From positions 1 to 16,988 of the forward strand of contig CAYSLC010000123.1 of the NCBI GenBank assembly GCA_964431545.1: a stretch of DNA of 16,988 nucleotides, written 5' to 3'. Below the pieces are notes generated by a model. It was not told the origin of the DNA, made no database searches, and was given only the letters and a program-made list of their open reading frames with translations. This DNA is from CAYSLC01 sp964431545 (GTDB lineage: Bacteria; Desulfobacterota; Desulfobacteria; Desulfobacterales; JAABSP01). The position numbers were made by a program, and so were the translations under genes. Every line of letters starts with the position of its first letter. Position 1 is the first letter of the stretch. Shown one piece after another: positions 1-8,259 of the stretch.

Positions 1-58
1 GGTCGAAGCGATAGAAGGGTCGGAGGGGGGAATGAGACCGGCCTTTGAAGGAGCGGGT

Positions 59-80
59 GGGCGGGAAAGCCCCCCCGCCC
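59..80 (-). terminator. Candidate terminator hairpin after the first MCP gene
   Basis: A 7-bp GC stem (GGGCGGG at 59-65, CCCGCCC at 74-80) starts about 10 nt beyond the chemoreceptor stop codon in its direction of transcription. No clear U tract follows on the minus strand, so this is a weak intrinsic terminator or an mRNA 3'-end hairpin. I see no supportable gene in bases 1-58. Confidence 0.35.
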
Positions 81-89
81 CGGCGCCGT

Positions 90-2213
90 TCAATATTTTT
101 CGTAACCGTCGATCCCTTCCCTCTCCCCCTCCTTCCCAGGATCGGCCTCGCCCCCCATGTCGATGGCCGCCCCCTTGTGGTTCTCCTCCTTGCCGCGGTC
201 GTCCGTCCGCCATTGTTTCACGGGGCGGGCCTGGGCGCGCCATGCGTGTTCGTACGCCCCGGGCAGGGGCCGGGGCGATCGTTTGGTCTTCCCGGTCCCC
301 CCGCCGGCGCCGGAGATCCGCCGCCCCATCCCCACTTCCCCGCCGATCTTGAAGAACTCCATGGTGGACTGGAGCTGCTCCGCCTGGCCGGAGAGTTCCT
401 CGGCCGTGGAGGCCATCTCCTCGGTGGCCGAGGCGTTCTGCTGGATCACGTTGTCGAGCTGCTGGATGGCCATGTTGATCTGCTCGGCCCCGGTGTTCTG
501 TTCCTTGCTGGCCGCGCTGATCTCCTGGACCAGCTCCGCCGTCTTCTGGATGTCGGGCACGATCCGGGTGAGCATATCGCCCGCCCGCTCGGCCACGTCG
601 ACGCTGGTCACCGACAGCTTGCTGATCTCCGCCGCCGCCTTCTGGCTTCTCTCGGCCAGCTTCCGCACCTCCGAGGCGACCACCGCGAACCCCTTGCCGT
701 GATCCCCGGCCCGGGCCGCCTCGATGGCGGCGTTGAGCGCCAGAAGATCGGTCTGGCGGGCGATCTCCTCGATGATGGTGATCTTCTCGGCGATCTCCTT
801 CATGGCCGAGACCGTCTCCGAGACCGCATCCCCGCCCTGGCGGGCGTCCTCGGCCGACTTGAGGGCGATCTTCTCCGTCTCCATGGCGTTGTCGGCGTTC
901 TGGCCGATGTTGGAGAGCATCTGGTCCATGGACGACGACGCCTCCTCGGCCGATGCCGCCTGCTGGGAGGCCCCCTGGGACATCTCCTGGGCCGTGGAAC
1001 TCAGCTCCTCGCTCCCGGACGAGACGTTCTCCGCGGCCCCCTTCACCTCGGCCACGATCTCCCGGAGACGGGCGATCATTCCCCGCAGGGCGTCGGCCAG
1101 CACGCCGATCTCGTCCTTCTGGTCCACGTCGATGGTGGCGGTCAGATCCCCGCCGGAGACCGCCTTGGCGAAGTCGACCCCCTTGACCAGGGGACCCACG
1201 ATGGCCCGGGTGATCACCAGGGAGATGATGATCCCGAAGATCAGGGCCACGGCCAGCCCCCCCACCATGGTCCGGGAGGAGGAGGCCAGAAGCCGGTCCG
1301 CCTCGGCGACGATGGCCTCGGTCTCGTTGATCCCCTTTTCCGCCGACTCCCTGGCCTCGGCAAGCACCACCAGGGCGTTGTCCACCCGTTTTCGGTTGAG
1401 GGCCTCCCGGTTCTTGAAATCGTTCAGGACCCCCTCCATGGCATCCCGGTAATCGGATGCGGCGGCGGCGATCTCATCGATGGCCCTCAGGTTTTTCCCC
1501 TGGTTGGATCTCGACTTGAGCCAGGAGAGGTTCTCCTCGATGTCCGCGAACTTCCGCATCGCCCGCTGCATGATCTCCGGCTGCCGGGTGGCCTGGGTCT
1601 TGAAGTTGGCCACGCGGATCTCGTTGCCCAGATCGATGACATTGTTGATCCGGGTGATCTTCTCCAGCCGGTCCGAGAGCGCCTCCCGAAGAGCCCCCGA
1701 TTCGATCTGCTCTTTCATCCTCAGGTTCATGTTGTCCAGGTAGAGACCACAGTTTTTCATGAAGGCATCGGCCGCCTCGTCCATCTCCCCCCGGAGGCTG
1801 ATCAGGGTTTCGTTGAGCGAGACGGTCTCCTGGGCGAGCCGTTCGTAGTCGGCGACATGGGTCAGCAGGTTGCTCACCGCCTCTTTGAGCCTCACCAGAT
1901 GGGGGGACCGGGAAGCCAGTTCCTGGGCATCCAGCAGGTATTCCTGGGTCAGATCGAGGTACCGCAGCCCCTCCTCCAGATAGGACCGGTCCAGACTGAA
2001 GGCGTATCCCCGCATGGCGAACATGGTCCGCAGGGCGTGGCGTTCGATCTTGTTGGCCACCTCGACTTCGGGGACATACTCCGCGGAGAGGACCTGGGCC
2101 TCCCGGGCCACCCGGCTCATGTTCAAGACCGCCAACCCGCCGACACCGCACGCGATGAGGATCAGAATAGCGAAACCAAGACCGATCTTCCAGCTCAACT
2201 TGAGATTCTTCAT
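90..2213 (-). CDS. Methyl-accepting chemotaxis protein (MCP 1), transmembrane
   Basis: Chemoreceptor that senses a periplasmic ligand and controls CheA/CheW at the inner membrane. It has 707 aa from ATG at 2213, preceded by AAAGGAG about 9 nt upstream; an in-frame upstream ATG lacks that support. TM1 is at about residues 10-28. An all-helical periplasmic sensor of roughly 285 aa follows, about twice the size of a simple four-helix bundle and so resembling the HBM (McpS-like) class. TM2 is at about 316-340, followed by a HAMP domain and a cytoplasmic signalling hairpin whose tip contains EIARQTDLLALNAAIEAARA. After residue 624 comes a glycine- and charge-rich linker ending in GYEKY. This fits the x-aromatic-x-x-aromatic consensus for a C-terminal CheR/CheB docking pentapeptide. 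Residues about 368-619 are identical to those of the next receptor. The ligand is not known. The family call is certain; the HBM subtype is tentative. Confidence 0.96.
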   Translation of the reverse strand: MKNLKLSWKIGLGFAILILIACGVGGLAVLNMSRVAREAQVLSAEYVPEVEVANKIERHALRTMFAMRGYAFSLDRSYLEEGLRYLDLTQEYLLDAQELASRSPHLVRLKEAVSNLLTHVADYERLAQETVSLNETLISLRGEMDEAADAFMKNCGLYLDNMNLRMKEQIESGALREALSDRLEKITRINNVIDLGNEIRVANFKTQATRQPEIMQRAMRKFADIEENLSWLKSRSNQGKNLRAIDEIAAAASDYRDAMEGVLNDFKNREALNRKRVDNALVVLAEARESAEKGINETEAIVAEADRLLASSSRTMVGGLAVALIFGIIISLVITRAIVGPLVKGVDFAKAVSGGDLTATIDVDQKDEIGVLADALRGMIARLREIVAEVKGAAENVSSGSEELSSTAQEMSQGASQQAASAEEASSSMDQMLSNIGQNADNAMETEKIALKSAEDARQGGDAVSETVSAMKEIAEKITIIEEIARQTDLLALNAAIEAARAGDHGKGFAVVASEVRKLAERSQKAAAEISKLSVTSVDVAERAGDMLTRIVPDIQKTAELVQEISAASKEQNTGAEQINMAIQQLDNVIQQNASATEEMASTAEELSGQAEQLQSTMEFFKIGGEVGMGRRISGAGGGTGKTKRSPRPLPGAYEHAWRAQARPVKQWRTDDRGKEENHKGAAIDMGGEADPGKEGEREGIDGYEKY
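358..1112. repeat. Direct repeat copy A: identical 755-bp MCP signalling segment
   Basis: This segment matches 2701-3455 base for base at a constant offset of 2343 bp by direct reading. It covers most of the cytoplasmic signalling domain. The first differences are at 357 on one side and 1113 on the other. Identity at every third codon position means recent duplication or gene conversion rather than protein-level constraint. Confidence 0.93.
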
Positions 2214-2312
2214 GCCTTTTTGCTCCTTTCCGTGGGCAACGATTGTTTCGGCCCCCAACAGGTCATCGGGTCCGTCCACCTTCCAATGGTCTTTGAACAA
2301 AGCTCAGCCGGC

Positions 2313-2341
2313 AATATAGATATTTCTCATTATTTTTTCAA
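2313..2341 (-). promoter_or_regulatory. Sigma-70-type promoter for MCP 1
   Basis: On the minus strand TTGAAA (2336-2341) is separated by 17 bp from TATATT (2313-2318). The site lies in a short AT-rich island in otherwise GC-rich DNA. The predicted start near 2305 gives a leader of about 90 nt before the ATG at 2213. I see no flagellar sigma-28 consensus here. Confidence 0.65.
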
Positions 2342-2420
2342 TGGGGGGTCTGCTTCGGAGAAAGAGGGACCCAGTTCACCTCCCGGTCGAAACCGTTCCG
2401 AAGGGACGACATCGCCACAA

Positions 2421-2438
2421 GCCCCCGGTTATCGGGGG
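2421..2438 (-). terminator. Hairpin just after the MCP 2 stop codon
   Basis: CCCCCG and CGGGGG flank a 5-nt loop a few bases beyond the TAG at 2445-2447, in the direction of MCP 2 transcription. No U tract follows. It may act as a weak terminator or 3'-end stabiliser separating the two receptor genes, consistent with MCP 1 having its own promoter. Confidence 0.4.
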
Positions 2439-2444
2439 AGCGGG

Positions 2445-4556
2445 CTAATACTTTTCAAAATCGTCGTCGCTCGCCTCCCATCTCTCCCCGTGCCCCCCCA
2501 TGTCGATATGGGCTCCGGGCGGTTTCTCTTTTTCCGGCCCGGGCGCCGGCTCCCTGCCGCCCGCCTTCCTCCGGCCGCCCTCCGGAAGGTGGGCGATTTG
2601 GCTCCGCCGCCCTTTGGGCTGTCTGATCGAAAACTCTTGCCGGCTTCTGTGGTGGGCGATCTCCCGCCGGGTTTCGAACGCGTCGCCGATCTTGAAGAAT
2701 TCCATGGTGGACTGGAGCTGCTCCGCCTGGCCGGAGAGTTCCTCGGCCGTGGAGGCCATCTCCTCGGTGGCCGAGGCGTTCTGCTGGATCACGTTGTCGA
2801 GCTGCTGGATGGCCATGTTGATCTGCTCGGCCCCGGTGTTCTGTTCCTTGCTGGCCGCGCTGATCTCCTGGACCAGCTCCGCCGTCTTCTGGATGTCGGG
2901 CACGATCCGGGTGAGCATATCGCCCGCCCGCTCGGCCACGTCGACGCTGGTCACCGACAGCTTGCTGATCTCCGCCGCCGCCTTCTGGCTTCTCTCGGCC
3001 AGCTTCCGCACCTCCGAGGCGACCACCGCGAACCCCTTGCCGTGATCCCCGGCCCGGGCCGCCTCGATGGCGGCGTTGAGCGCCAGAAGATCGGTCTGGC
3101 GGGCGATCTCCTCGATGATGGTGATCTTCTCGGCGATCTCCTTCATGGCCGAGACCGTCTCCGAGACCGCATCCCCGCCCTGGCGGGCGTCCTCGGCCGA
3201 CTTGAGGGCGATCTTCTCCGTCTCCATGGCGTTGTCGGCGTTCTGGCCGATGTTGGAGAGCATCTGGTCCATGGACGACGACGCCTCCTCGGCCGATGCC
3301 GCCTGCTGGGAGGCCCCCTGGGACATCTCCTGGGCCGTGGAACTCAGCTCCTCGCTCCCGGACGAGACGTTCTCCGCGGCCCCCTTCACCTCGGCCACGA
3401 TCTCCCGGAGACGGGCGATCATTCCCCGCAGGGCGTCGGCCAGCACGCCGATCTCATCCTTCTGGTTCACGTCGATGGTGGCGGTGAGGTCCCCCCCGGA
3501 GACCGCCTTGGCAAAGTCGACCCCCTTGACCAGGGGCCCCACGATGATCCGGGTGATGAACATGGAGATGAACACCCCCAAGGCCACGGCCAGAATCAGA
3601 CCGCCGATCATCATCCGGGAGGAGGAGACCAGAAGACGGTCCGCCTCGTCGGCGATGGCGGTGGTCTCCTCGATCCCCTTTTCGGCGGACGCCTTGGCCT
3701 CGGCGAGCACCCGGCCGGCCGTGTCGTCCCGTTTCCGGTTGAGTTCCTGGAGGGCGGTCCAATTCCTCAGCAGGTCATCCATGGCGTTCTGGTAGGCATC
3801 CGCCGAGGACGTGATCTCATCGATGGCGTTGAGGTTCACGTCCCCCTCGGTCCCCGCCCGGAGCTGGTCGAGGAGCTTGTCGATCTCGGCGAACCGCTTC
3901 AGTCCCTCCCGCATGACCTCGGGGTCCCGGGTGGCCTGGGATTTGAAGTTGGCCACCCGGATCTCATTGCCGGTGTCGAGAACCAGGTTGACGGTGGTGA
4001 TCTTCCCGAGTCGCTCGGCCACCTCATCGGAGGTTCCCACCATGGCCAGGGCCTCCTTGACGGCCCGGTTCTGGCTCTCCAGGAACCGGTAGCAGCTCCG
4101 CATGAAGAGGACCGCCGCGTCGTCCATCTCCCCCCGGATCTCGTCGATGTTGGTGTTGCGGACCACCGTGTCGTTGACCAGACGCTCGTATTCGGCCACC
4201 TGGGCCTGTACCGTCTTGACCGCCTCCCTGAGCCGGACCAGGTGGGGGGAGCGGGCCGCCAGATTTTCCGCCTCCTTCAGGTTCTCCTTCACCTCCTGGA
4301 GGTTTCGCCGTCCCTCGTCGAGATAGCGCTGGTTCTGGCTCAGGCCGTACCCCCGCATGGCGTACATGGTGAGCAGGGAAAAGCGTTCCACCTCGTTGGC
4401 CACCTCCACCTCGGGAACGTATTCATCCGAGAGCATCTCCGACTGCTCCGCCACCCGGTTCATGTTCCAGACGGCCAGTCCGCCGAGGGCGCAGGCGATG
4501 GCGATCAGAATTCCGAACCCCAGTCCGATCTTCATGTTCAGCTTCAGGTCTTTCAC
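2445..4556 (-). CDS. Methyl-accepting chemotaxis protein (MCP 2), transmembrane
   Basis: Paralogue of the preceding chemoreceptor with the same architecture in 703 aa: TM1 at about 10-30, a helical periplasmic sensor of about 280 aa, TM2 at about 315-338, HAMP, and a signalling hairpin. It probably starts at GTG 4556, with AAAGGA a short distance upstream. The sensor clearly diverges from MCP 1, though blocks such as GNEIRVANFK are shared, so the two receptors probably detect different or differently presented ligands. The signalling domain is identical apart from the edges, for example IDVN here against IDVD in MCP 1. The C-terminal linker differs in sequence but has the same length up to a shared IDMGG block starting at residue 684 in both. 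It ends in DFEKY, another predicted CheR/CheB docking pentapeptide. The family call is certain; the ligand is unknown. Confidence 0.95.
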   Translation of the reverse strand: MKDLKLNMKIGLGFGILIAIACALGGLAVWNMNRVAEQSEMLSDEYVPEVEVANEVERFSLLTMYAMRGYGLSQNQRYLDEGRRNLQEVKENLKEAENLAARSPHLVRLREAVKTVQAQVAEYERLVNDTVVRNTNIDEIRGEMDDAAVLFMRSCYRFLESQNRAVKEALAMVGTSDEVAERLGKITTVNLVLDTGNEIRVANFKSQATRDPEVMREGLKRFAEIDKLLDQLRAGTEGDVNLNAIDEITSSADAYQNAMDDLLRNWTALQELNRKRDDTAGRVLAEAKASAEKGIEETTAIADEADRLLVSSSRMMIGGLILAVALGVFISMFITRIIVGPLVKGVDFAKAVSGGDLTATIDVNQKDEIGVLADALRGMIARLREIVAEVKGAAENVSSGSEELSSTAQEMSQGASQQAASAEEASSSMDQMLSNIGQNADNAMETEKIALKSAEDARQGGDAVSETVSAMKEIAEKITIIEEIARQTDLLALNAAIEAARAGDHGKGFAVVASEVRKLAERSQKAAAEISKLSVTSVDVAERAGDMLTRIVPDIQKTAELVQEISAASKEQNTGAEQINMAIQQLDNVIQQNASATEEMASTAEELSGQAEQLQSTMEFFKIGDAFETRREIAHHRSRQEFSIRQPKGRRSQIAHLPEGGRRKAGGREPAPGPEKEKPPGAHIDMGGHGERWEASDDDFEKY
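2701..3455. repeat. Direct repeat copy B: identical 755-bp MCP signalling segment
   Basis: Partner of 358-1112. Beyond 3455 identity falls off gradually through the HAMP-encoding DNA, with about seven differences in the next 88 bp, and is then lost in the transmembrane and sensor region. The two copies are direct repeats, so recombination between them would leave one chimeric receptor. Confidence 0.93.
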
Positions 4557-4629
4557 GGTGGTTTCCTTTCTTGTGATTCGATTCCCGGCCAGCGGTCCTC
4601 TCCGGTCCGATTTGCGGCCCGATTTCCGA

Positions 4630-4658
4630 TTGACATAGAATCGAGAGGCGGTTACTCT
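4630..4658 (+). promoter_or_regulatory. Candidate sigma-70 promoter for pbpC
   Basis: A perfect TTGACA (4630-4635) is followed after 17 bp by TACTCT (4653-4658), a weak -10. It lies in the divergent gap between MCP 2 and pbpC, about 80 bp upstream of the pbpC start. I could not identify a convincing promoter for MCP 2 on the opposite strand. Confidence 0.45.
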
Positions 4659-4739
4659 GAAATGAAATGCGGACTCGCCTGATTCCCCCTCCCCGAGTTC
4701 TTCGTGCCGTGACGGCTGAAAGCCTCTGGGATATCCCCG

Positions 4740-7178
4740 GTGACTACCATGACGGATCGAAAAAGATCAAGAGCAGAATTGCGCGCCCAAAGAAGAATTC
4801 CGATCCGTCCCCGCCGCCGTCTACTCCTGGCCGCCCTGGGACTGGCGGCCCTTTTCATCGGCACCCTGGCCGCCCTCGACCATGGGTTCCCCCCGTCGCT
4901 TCCCCGGGGAGGGGCCGATTTCGCCGTCACCGTGGTGGCCGGGGACGGGACCCCGCTGCGGAGCTTCCCCGACCGGCGCGGTGTCTGGCGGTACCCCGTC
5001 TCCGCCGGGGATGTCTCCCCCCGGTACCTGGCGGCCCTGATCCACTATGAAGACCGCTATTTCCGGTACCACCCGGGCGTCAATCCCTGGGCCCTGGGCC
5101 GGGCCTTATTTCAGTACATCCGCCACGGGACCCCGAAGACCGGCGGATCCACCCTCACCATGCAGGTGGCCCGGCTCTTCCATCCCCACTCCCGGACCAT
5201 CGGCGGGAAGCTCCACCAGATCCTCCGGGCCCTCCAGCTCGAATGGCGCCTCTCCAAATCGGAGATCCTGACCCTATACCTCAACTACGCGCCCTTCGGC
5301 GGCCCCATCGAAGGGGTCCAGGCGGCCAGCTACGCCTACCTGGGCAAGCCGGCCAAGACCTTGAGCCACGCCGAAGCCGCCCTGCTGGCGGTGCTGCCCC
5401 AGTCGCCCACCCGCCTGCGGCCCGACCGCCATCCACAACGGGCGGAGCGGGCCCGGAACAAGGTCCTCGACCGGTTGGCCCGGTTCGGGGTCTGGGGTCC
5501 TCGGACCGTGGCCGACGCCAAGATGGAGCGGGTGAGGGCCCGGTTCGAACGCCATCCCATGCGGGCGCCGCTGCTCTGCCGCCGGCTTCGGCCCCTGGGG
5601 CAACCCGGTGCCCCGGTGCGGACCACAATCGACAACCATCTCCAGGCCGCCGCGGCGGACCGGATTTCCGCCTTCATCGCCGATACCCCGGAACAAACCT
5701 CGGCGGCCGCCCTGGTGGTGGAGAACGAACGCCTGGCGGTCCGGGCCTACGTGGGATCGGCCGACCTCTTCGACGCGGACCGGTTCGGCCACGTGGACAT
5801 GGTGCGGGCCCATCGGTCCCCGGGATCCACCCTCAAGCCGTTCCTCTACGGACTCGCCATCGAAGAGGGGCTGATCCACTCCGAAAGCCTCCTGGTGGAC
5901 GCCCCCTTCGACTTTTCGGGGTACCGCCCCGGCAACTTCACCCGGAGCTTCTCCGGTCCGGTGGGGGCCGCCGAGGCCCTGCGACGGTCCCTCAACATCC
6001 CCGCCGTGGATCTCCTGGACCGGCTCGGGCCCCGCCTCTTCGACGCGCGGCTCCGCCATGGGGGCCTCCGGCTCCGGTATCCGTCCCACGGCGGGCCCAA
6101 CCTCTCCATGATCCTGGGCGGGGTGGGGACCTCCCTGGAGGATCTGGTGGCCGCCTATGCCGCCCTGGCCCGGAAAGGGCTGTCCGGATCACTCCGGTTC
6201 ACCGTGGACGCCCCCCTTCGTCAACGGCGCATGATGTCCGAAGGGGCGGCCTTCATCGTCCGGCGGATCCTCATGGACCACCGGCGCCCCGACCTGCCGG
6301 GGGGCGCCGTCGACCTGGCCGCCTCCCGCCGGGTGGCCTGGAAGACGGGGACCAGCTACGGCTTTCGGGACGCCTGGACCCTCGGGGTGACCGACCGATA
6401 TACCGTGGGCGTCTGGGTGGGCCGGCCCGACGGTACCCCCTCCCCCGGCCAGTACGGCCGGGCCACGGCGGCGCCCCTGCTCTTCGCCCTGGTGGACAGC
6501 CTCCCCCGCCGCCACGGGCCCCCTCCCACGCCTCCGGAGAGCGTGGAACGGATCCGGATCTGCTGGCCCCTGGGAACCCCGCCGGCGGACGAAAGCGACC
6601 CCTTATGCCACGAACGCCGCCAGGCCTGGATCCTGAAAGGGATGGTCCCCCCCACGCTCCCCGACCGGATGGATCGCCACTGGCAGCCCAACCCGCTGCC
6701 GGTCCCCGTGGATCCGGCCACCGGCCGCCGGGTGGCGGCGGACTGTCCGGTCCCCCGCACCGTCATCAAGGCGGTGGCCCGGTGGCCCAAGGCGGCCCGG
6801 CCCTGGCTCGATCCCCGGCTCCGGCGCCTCTCCCGGGTCCCCCCCATCGACCCCCGCTGCGGACGGCCGGTCTCCACCAGCGCCGAGACCATCCGGATCA
6901 TGGGGATCTCCCCGGAGACGGTCCTCCGGCCCGCCGGCGCCGAGACCCGCCTGCCCTCGCTCGCCCTCCAGGCCCAGGGAGGACGCGGCGGTCTCTTCTG
7001 GTTTCTCAACGGGGATCTGGTGGCCCGGACCGGGGTGGAGGAGTCCCGGATCCACCAGTTCACCCGCCCCGGCCGGTACCGGCTCAGCGTGATGGACCTG
7101 GCCGGGAACCACGACGCCGTGGAGATCACCGTCCTGGGCGCCGGGATCCGGGGCTCGATCCGGGCGGACACCGGTTGA
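4740..7178 (+). CDS. pbpC: Penicillin-binding protein 1C, bifunctional transglycosylase/transpeptidase
   Basis: Class A-type peptidoglycan synthase, inner-membrane anchored and acting in the periplasm. It has 812 aa from GTG 4740; ATG 4749 is the alternative and neither has a strong SD. A basic N-terminus and one TM segment (about 27-46) precede a GT51 glycosyltransferase domain with the catalytic EDRYF motif (E104) and GGSTLTMQVARL near 136-146. The transpeptidase domain carries S363-T-L-K366, the SLN motif at 417-419 and K535-T-G. The last ~110 residues match the BiPBP_C extension typical of PBP1C. Length is close to the E. coli protein (about 770 aa). In many bacteria pbpC sits next to an alpha-2-macroglobulin gene; none is visible here. 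A gap of about 30 bp separates it from the Nudix gene, so co-transcription is possible. The call is firm. Confidence 0.95.
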   Translation: MTTMTDRKRSRAELRAQRRIPIRPRRRLLLAALGLAALFIGTLAALDHGFPPSLPRGGADFAVTVVAGDGTPLRSFPDRRGVWRYPVSAGDVSPRYLAALIHYEDRYFRYHPGVNPWALGRALFQYIRHGTPKTGGSTLTMQVARLFHPHSRTIGGKLHQILRALQLEWRLSKSEILTLYLNYAPFGGPIEGVQAASYAYLGKPAKTLSHAEAALLAVLPQSPTRLRPDRHPQRAERARNKVLDRLARFGVWGPRTVADAKMERVRARFERHPMRAPLLCRRLRPLGQPGAPVRTTIDNHLQAAAADRISAFIADTPEQTSAAALVVENERLAVRAYVGSADLFDADRFGHVDMVRAHRSPGSTLKPFLYGLAIEEGLIHSESLLVDAPFDFSGYRPGNFTRSFSGPVGAAEALRRSLNIPAVDLLDRLGPRLFDARLRHGGLRLRYPSHGGPNLSMILGGVGTSLEDLVAAYAALARKGLSGSLRFTVDAPLRQRRMMSEGAAFIVRRILMDHRRPDLPGGAVDLAASRRVAWKTGTSYGFRDAWTLGVTDRYTVGVWVGRPDGTPSPGQYGRATAAPLLFALVDSLPRRHGPPPTPPESVERIRICWPLGTPPADESDPLCHERRQAWILKGMVPPTLPDRMDRHWQPNPLPVPVDPATGRRVAADCPVPRTVIKAVARWPKAARPWLDPRLRRLSRVPPIDPRCGRPVSTSAETIRIMGISPETVLRPAGAETRLPSLALQAQGGRGGLFWFLNGDLVARTGVEESRIHQFTRPGRYRLSVMDLAGNHDAVEITVLGAGIRGSIRADTG

Positions 7179-7210
7179 GAATCCGTTGACATCGGAGAGG
7201 GGAATCCTCT

Positions 7211-7705
7211 ATGAGAGAAGACCGGAAAGGCCGGGCCGTGACCGATGACGGTGGGACCGGAGGACCGCCGACCCGCTATCCGGACGCGCCGCGGGTGGCG
7301 GTGGGGGCCGTTGTCTTCCGGGAGGGCCGGGTTCTGCTGGTTCGCAGGGGAAACCCGCCGGCCCGGGGGGACTGGGCCATCCCCGGCGGCAGCGTGGCCC
7401 TGGGGGAGACCCTGGGCGAGGCGGCCGAACGGGAGATCAAGGAGGAAACAGGGATCACCATCCGGGCCGGGGAGCCGGTCTTCACGTTCGATGCCGTGGA
7501 ACGGGATCCCGACGGAAGGGTCCGGTACCACTATGTGATCGTCGATCTGGCCGCGGAATACATTTCAGGTTCCCCCTGCCCGGGGGACGACGCCGCTGAG
7601 GTCCGGTGGGCGGCCCCGGAGGACCTGGCCGATCTCCCGGTGAACCCGGAGACCCTGCGGCTGCTCCGGGAACGGTTCGATTTCGGAAAAGGAGCGAGGG
7701 GATGA
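7211..7705 (+). CDS. NUDIX hydrolase
   Basis: Predicted hydrolase of a nucleoside diphosphate linked to another moiety, 164 aa and cytosolic. The Nudix box G-x5-E-x7-RE-U-x-EE-x-G-U is complete at residues 60-82, with E66, R74, E75, E78 and E79 in place. The preceding strand VAVGAVVF and the segment ARGDWAIPGG are typical of ADP-ribose pyrophosphatase-like and general housecleaning Nudix enzymes, but the substrate cannot be told from sequence. The ATG at 7211 follows a purine-rich GAGAGGGGAA. The first ~25 residues are low-complexity, so a later start is conceivable. Its stop overlaps the next start as ATGA, so the downstream methyltransferase is probably translationally coupled. Confidence 0.9.
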   Translation: MREDRKGRAVTDDGGTGGPPTRYPDAPRVAVGAVVFREGRVLLVRRGNPPARGDWAIPGGSVALGETLGEAAEREIKEETGITIRAGEPVFTFDAVERDPDGRVRYHYVIVDLAAEYISGSPCPGDDAAEVRWAAPEDLADLPVNPETLRLLRERFDFGKGARG

Positions 7706-8259
7706 GACAGGACAGGGAACGGTGGAACCGCCGGTACGAAAAGGAGCGGTTCTCCACGGCGCCGTCGGACCTGGTGGTCCGATACGCGGGGCTGGCGCCG
7801 GTGGGACGGGCCCTGGACATCGCCTGCGGCAACGGCCGCAACAGCCTCCACTTGGCGGAGCTGGGGTTCGCCGTGGATGCCGTGGACATCTCCGATACCA
7901 TTCTCGAACCCCTGGCGGGGGCCCACCCCCGGCTCCACCCGGTCTGCGCCGACCTCGACACCTTCGACATCGCTTTCGGCCGGTACAGCCTGATCCTCAA
8001 TGTCCGGTTCCTCGATCGCCGCCTCTTCCCCTACATCCGGGAGGGGCTGACGACGGGGGGCCTTCTTCTCTTCGAAAGCTATCTGGAGCGGGAGGAACCC
8101 ACCGGGGAAAGCCCCTCCTGCCGGGACTATCTGTTGCGGACCAACGAACTGCTCCACGCTTTTCTCGGCATGGAGATTCACCATTATGAGGAGAAGGAGG
8201 GGGACAGCCGCAAGGGGCCGTACCGGATCGCCTCCCTGGCGGCGGTCAAGGTCCGATGA
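7702..8259 (+). CDS. Class I SAM-dependent methyltransferase
   Basis: Small soluble methyltransferase, 185 aa from ATG 7702, which has AAAGGAG upstream and overlaps the Nudix stop by 4 bases. The SAM-binding motif I is clear: ALDIACGNGRNSLHLAELG at about 38-55, followed by the acidic strand-2 end VDAVDIS (D62). The remaining fold has the strand pattern of a minimal Rossmann methyltransferase (Methyltransf_25/TehB-like), with no added substrate-recognition domain. The substrate is unknown. Its stop overlaps the start of the EamA transporter as ATGA, making the Nudix gene, the methyltransferase and the transporter a tightly coupled set. One possibility is modification and export of a small metabolite, but that is inference from spacing alone. 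Confidence 0.88.
   Translation: MRQDRERWNRRYEKERFSTAPSDLVVRYAGLAPVGRALDIACGNGRNSLHLAELGFAVDAVDISDTILEPLAGAHPRLHPVCADLDTFDIAFGRYSLILNVRFLDRRLFPYIREGLTTGGLLLFESYLEREEPTGESPSCRDYLLRTNELLHAFLGMEIHHYEEKEGDSRKGPYRIASLAAVKVR

Noticed and set aside
45..4682. A 4.6-kb open frame on the plus strand running antisense through both chemoreceptors and the gap between them
   Set aside because: The translation is rich in Gly, Leu, Arg, His and Asp with no recognisable domain, and it duplicates itself where the MCP genes are identical. GC-biased third positions in the real minus-strand genes remove stops from this frame.
4728..4737. Palindrome GGGATATCCC just before the pbpC start as an operator
   Set aside because: A single 10-bp palindrome with no second copy and no known matching regulator is expected by chance.
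5243..7189. Long open frame overlapping pbpC in another plus-strand frame
   Set aside because: The product is Pro, Gly and Arg-rich low-complexity sequence, while the pbpC frame has complete glycosyltransferase and transpeptidase motifs. It is a high-GC shadow frame.
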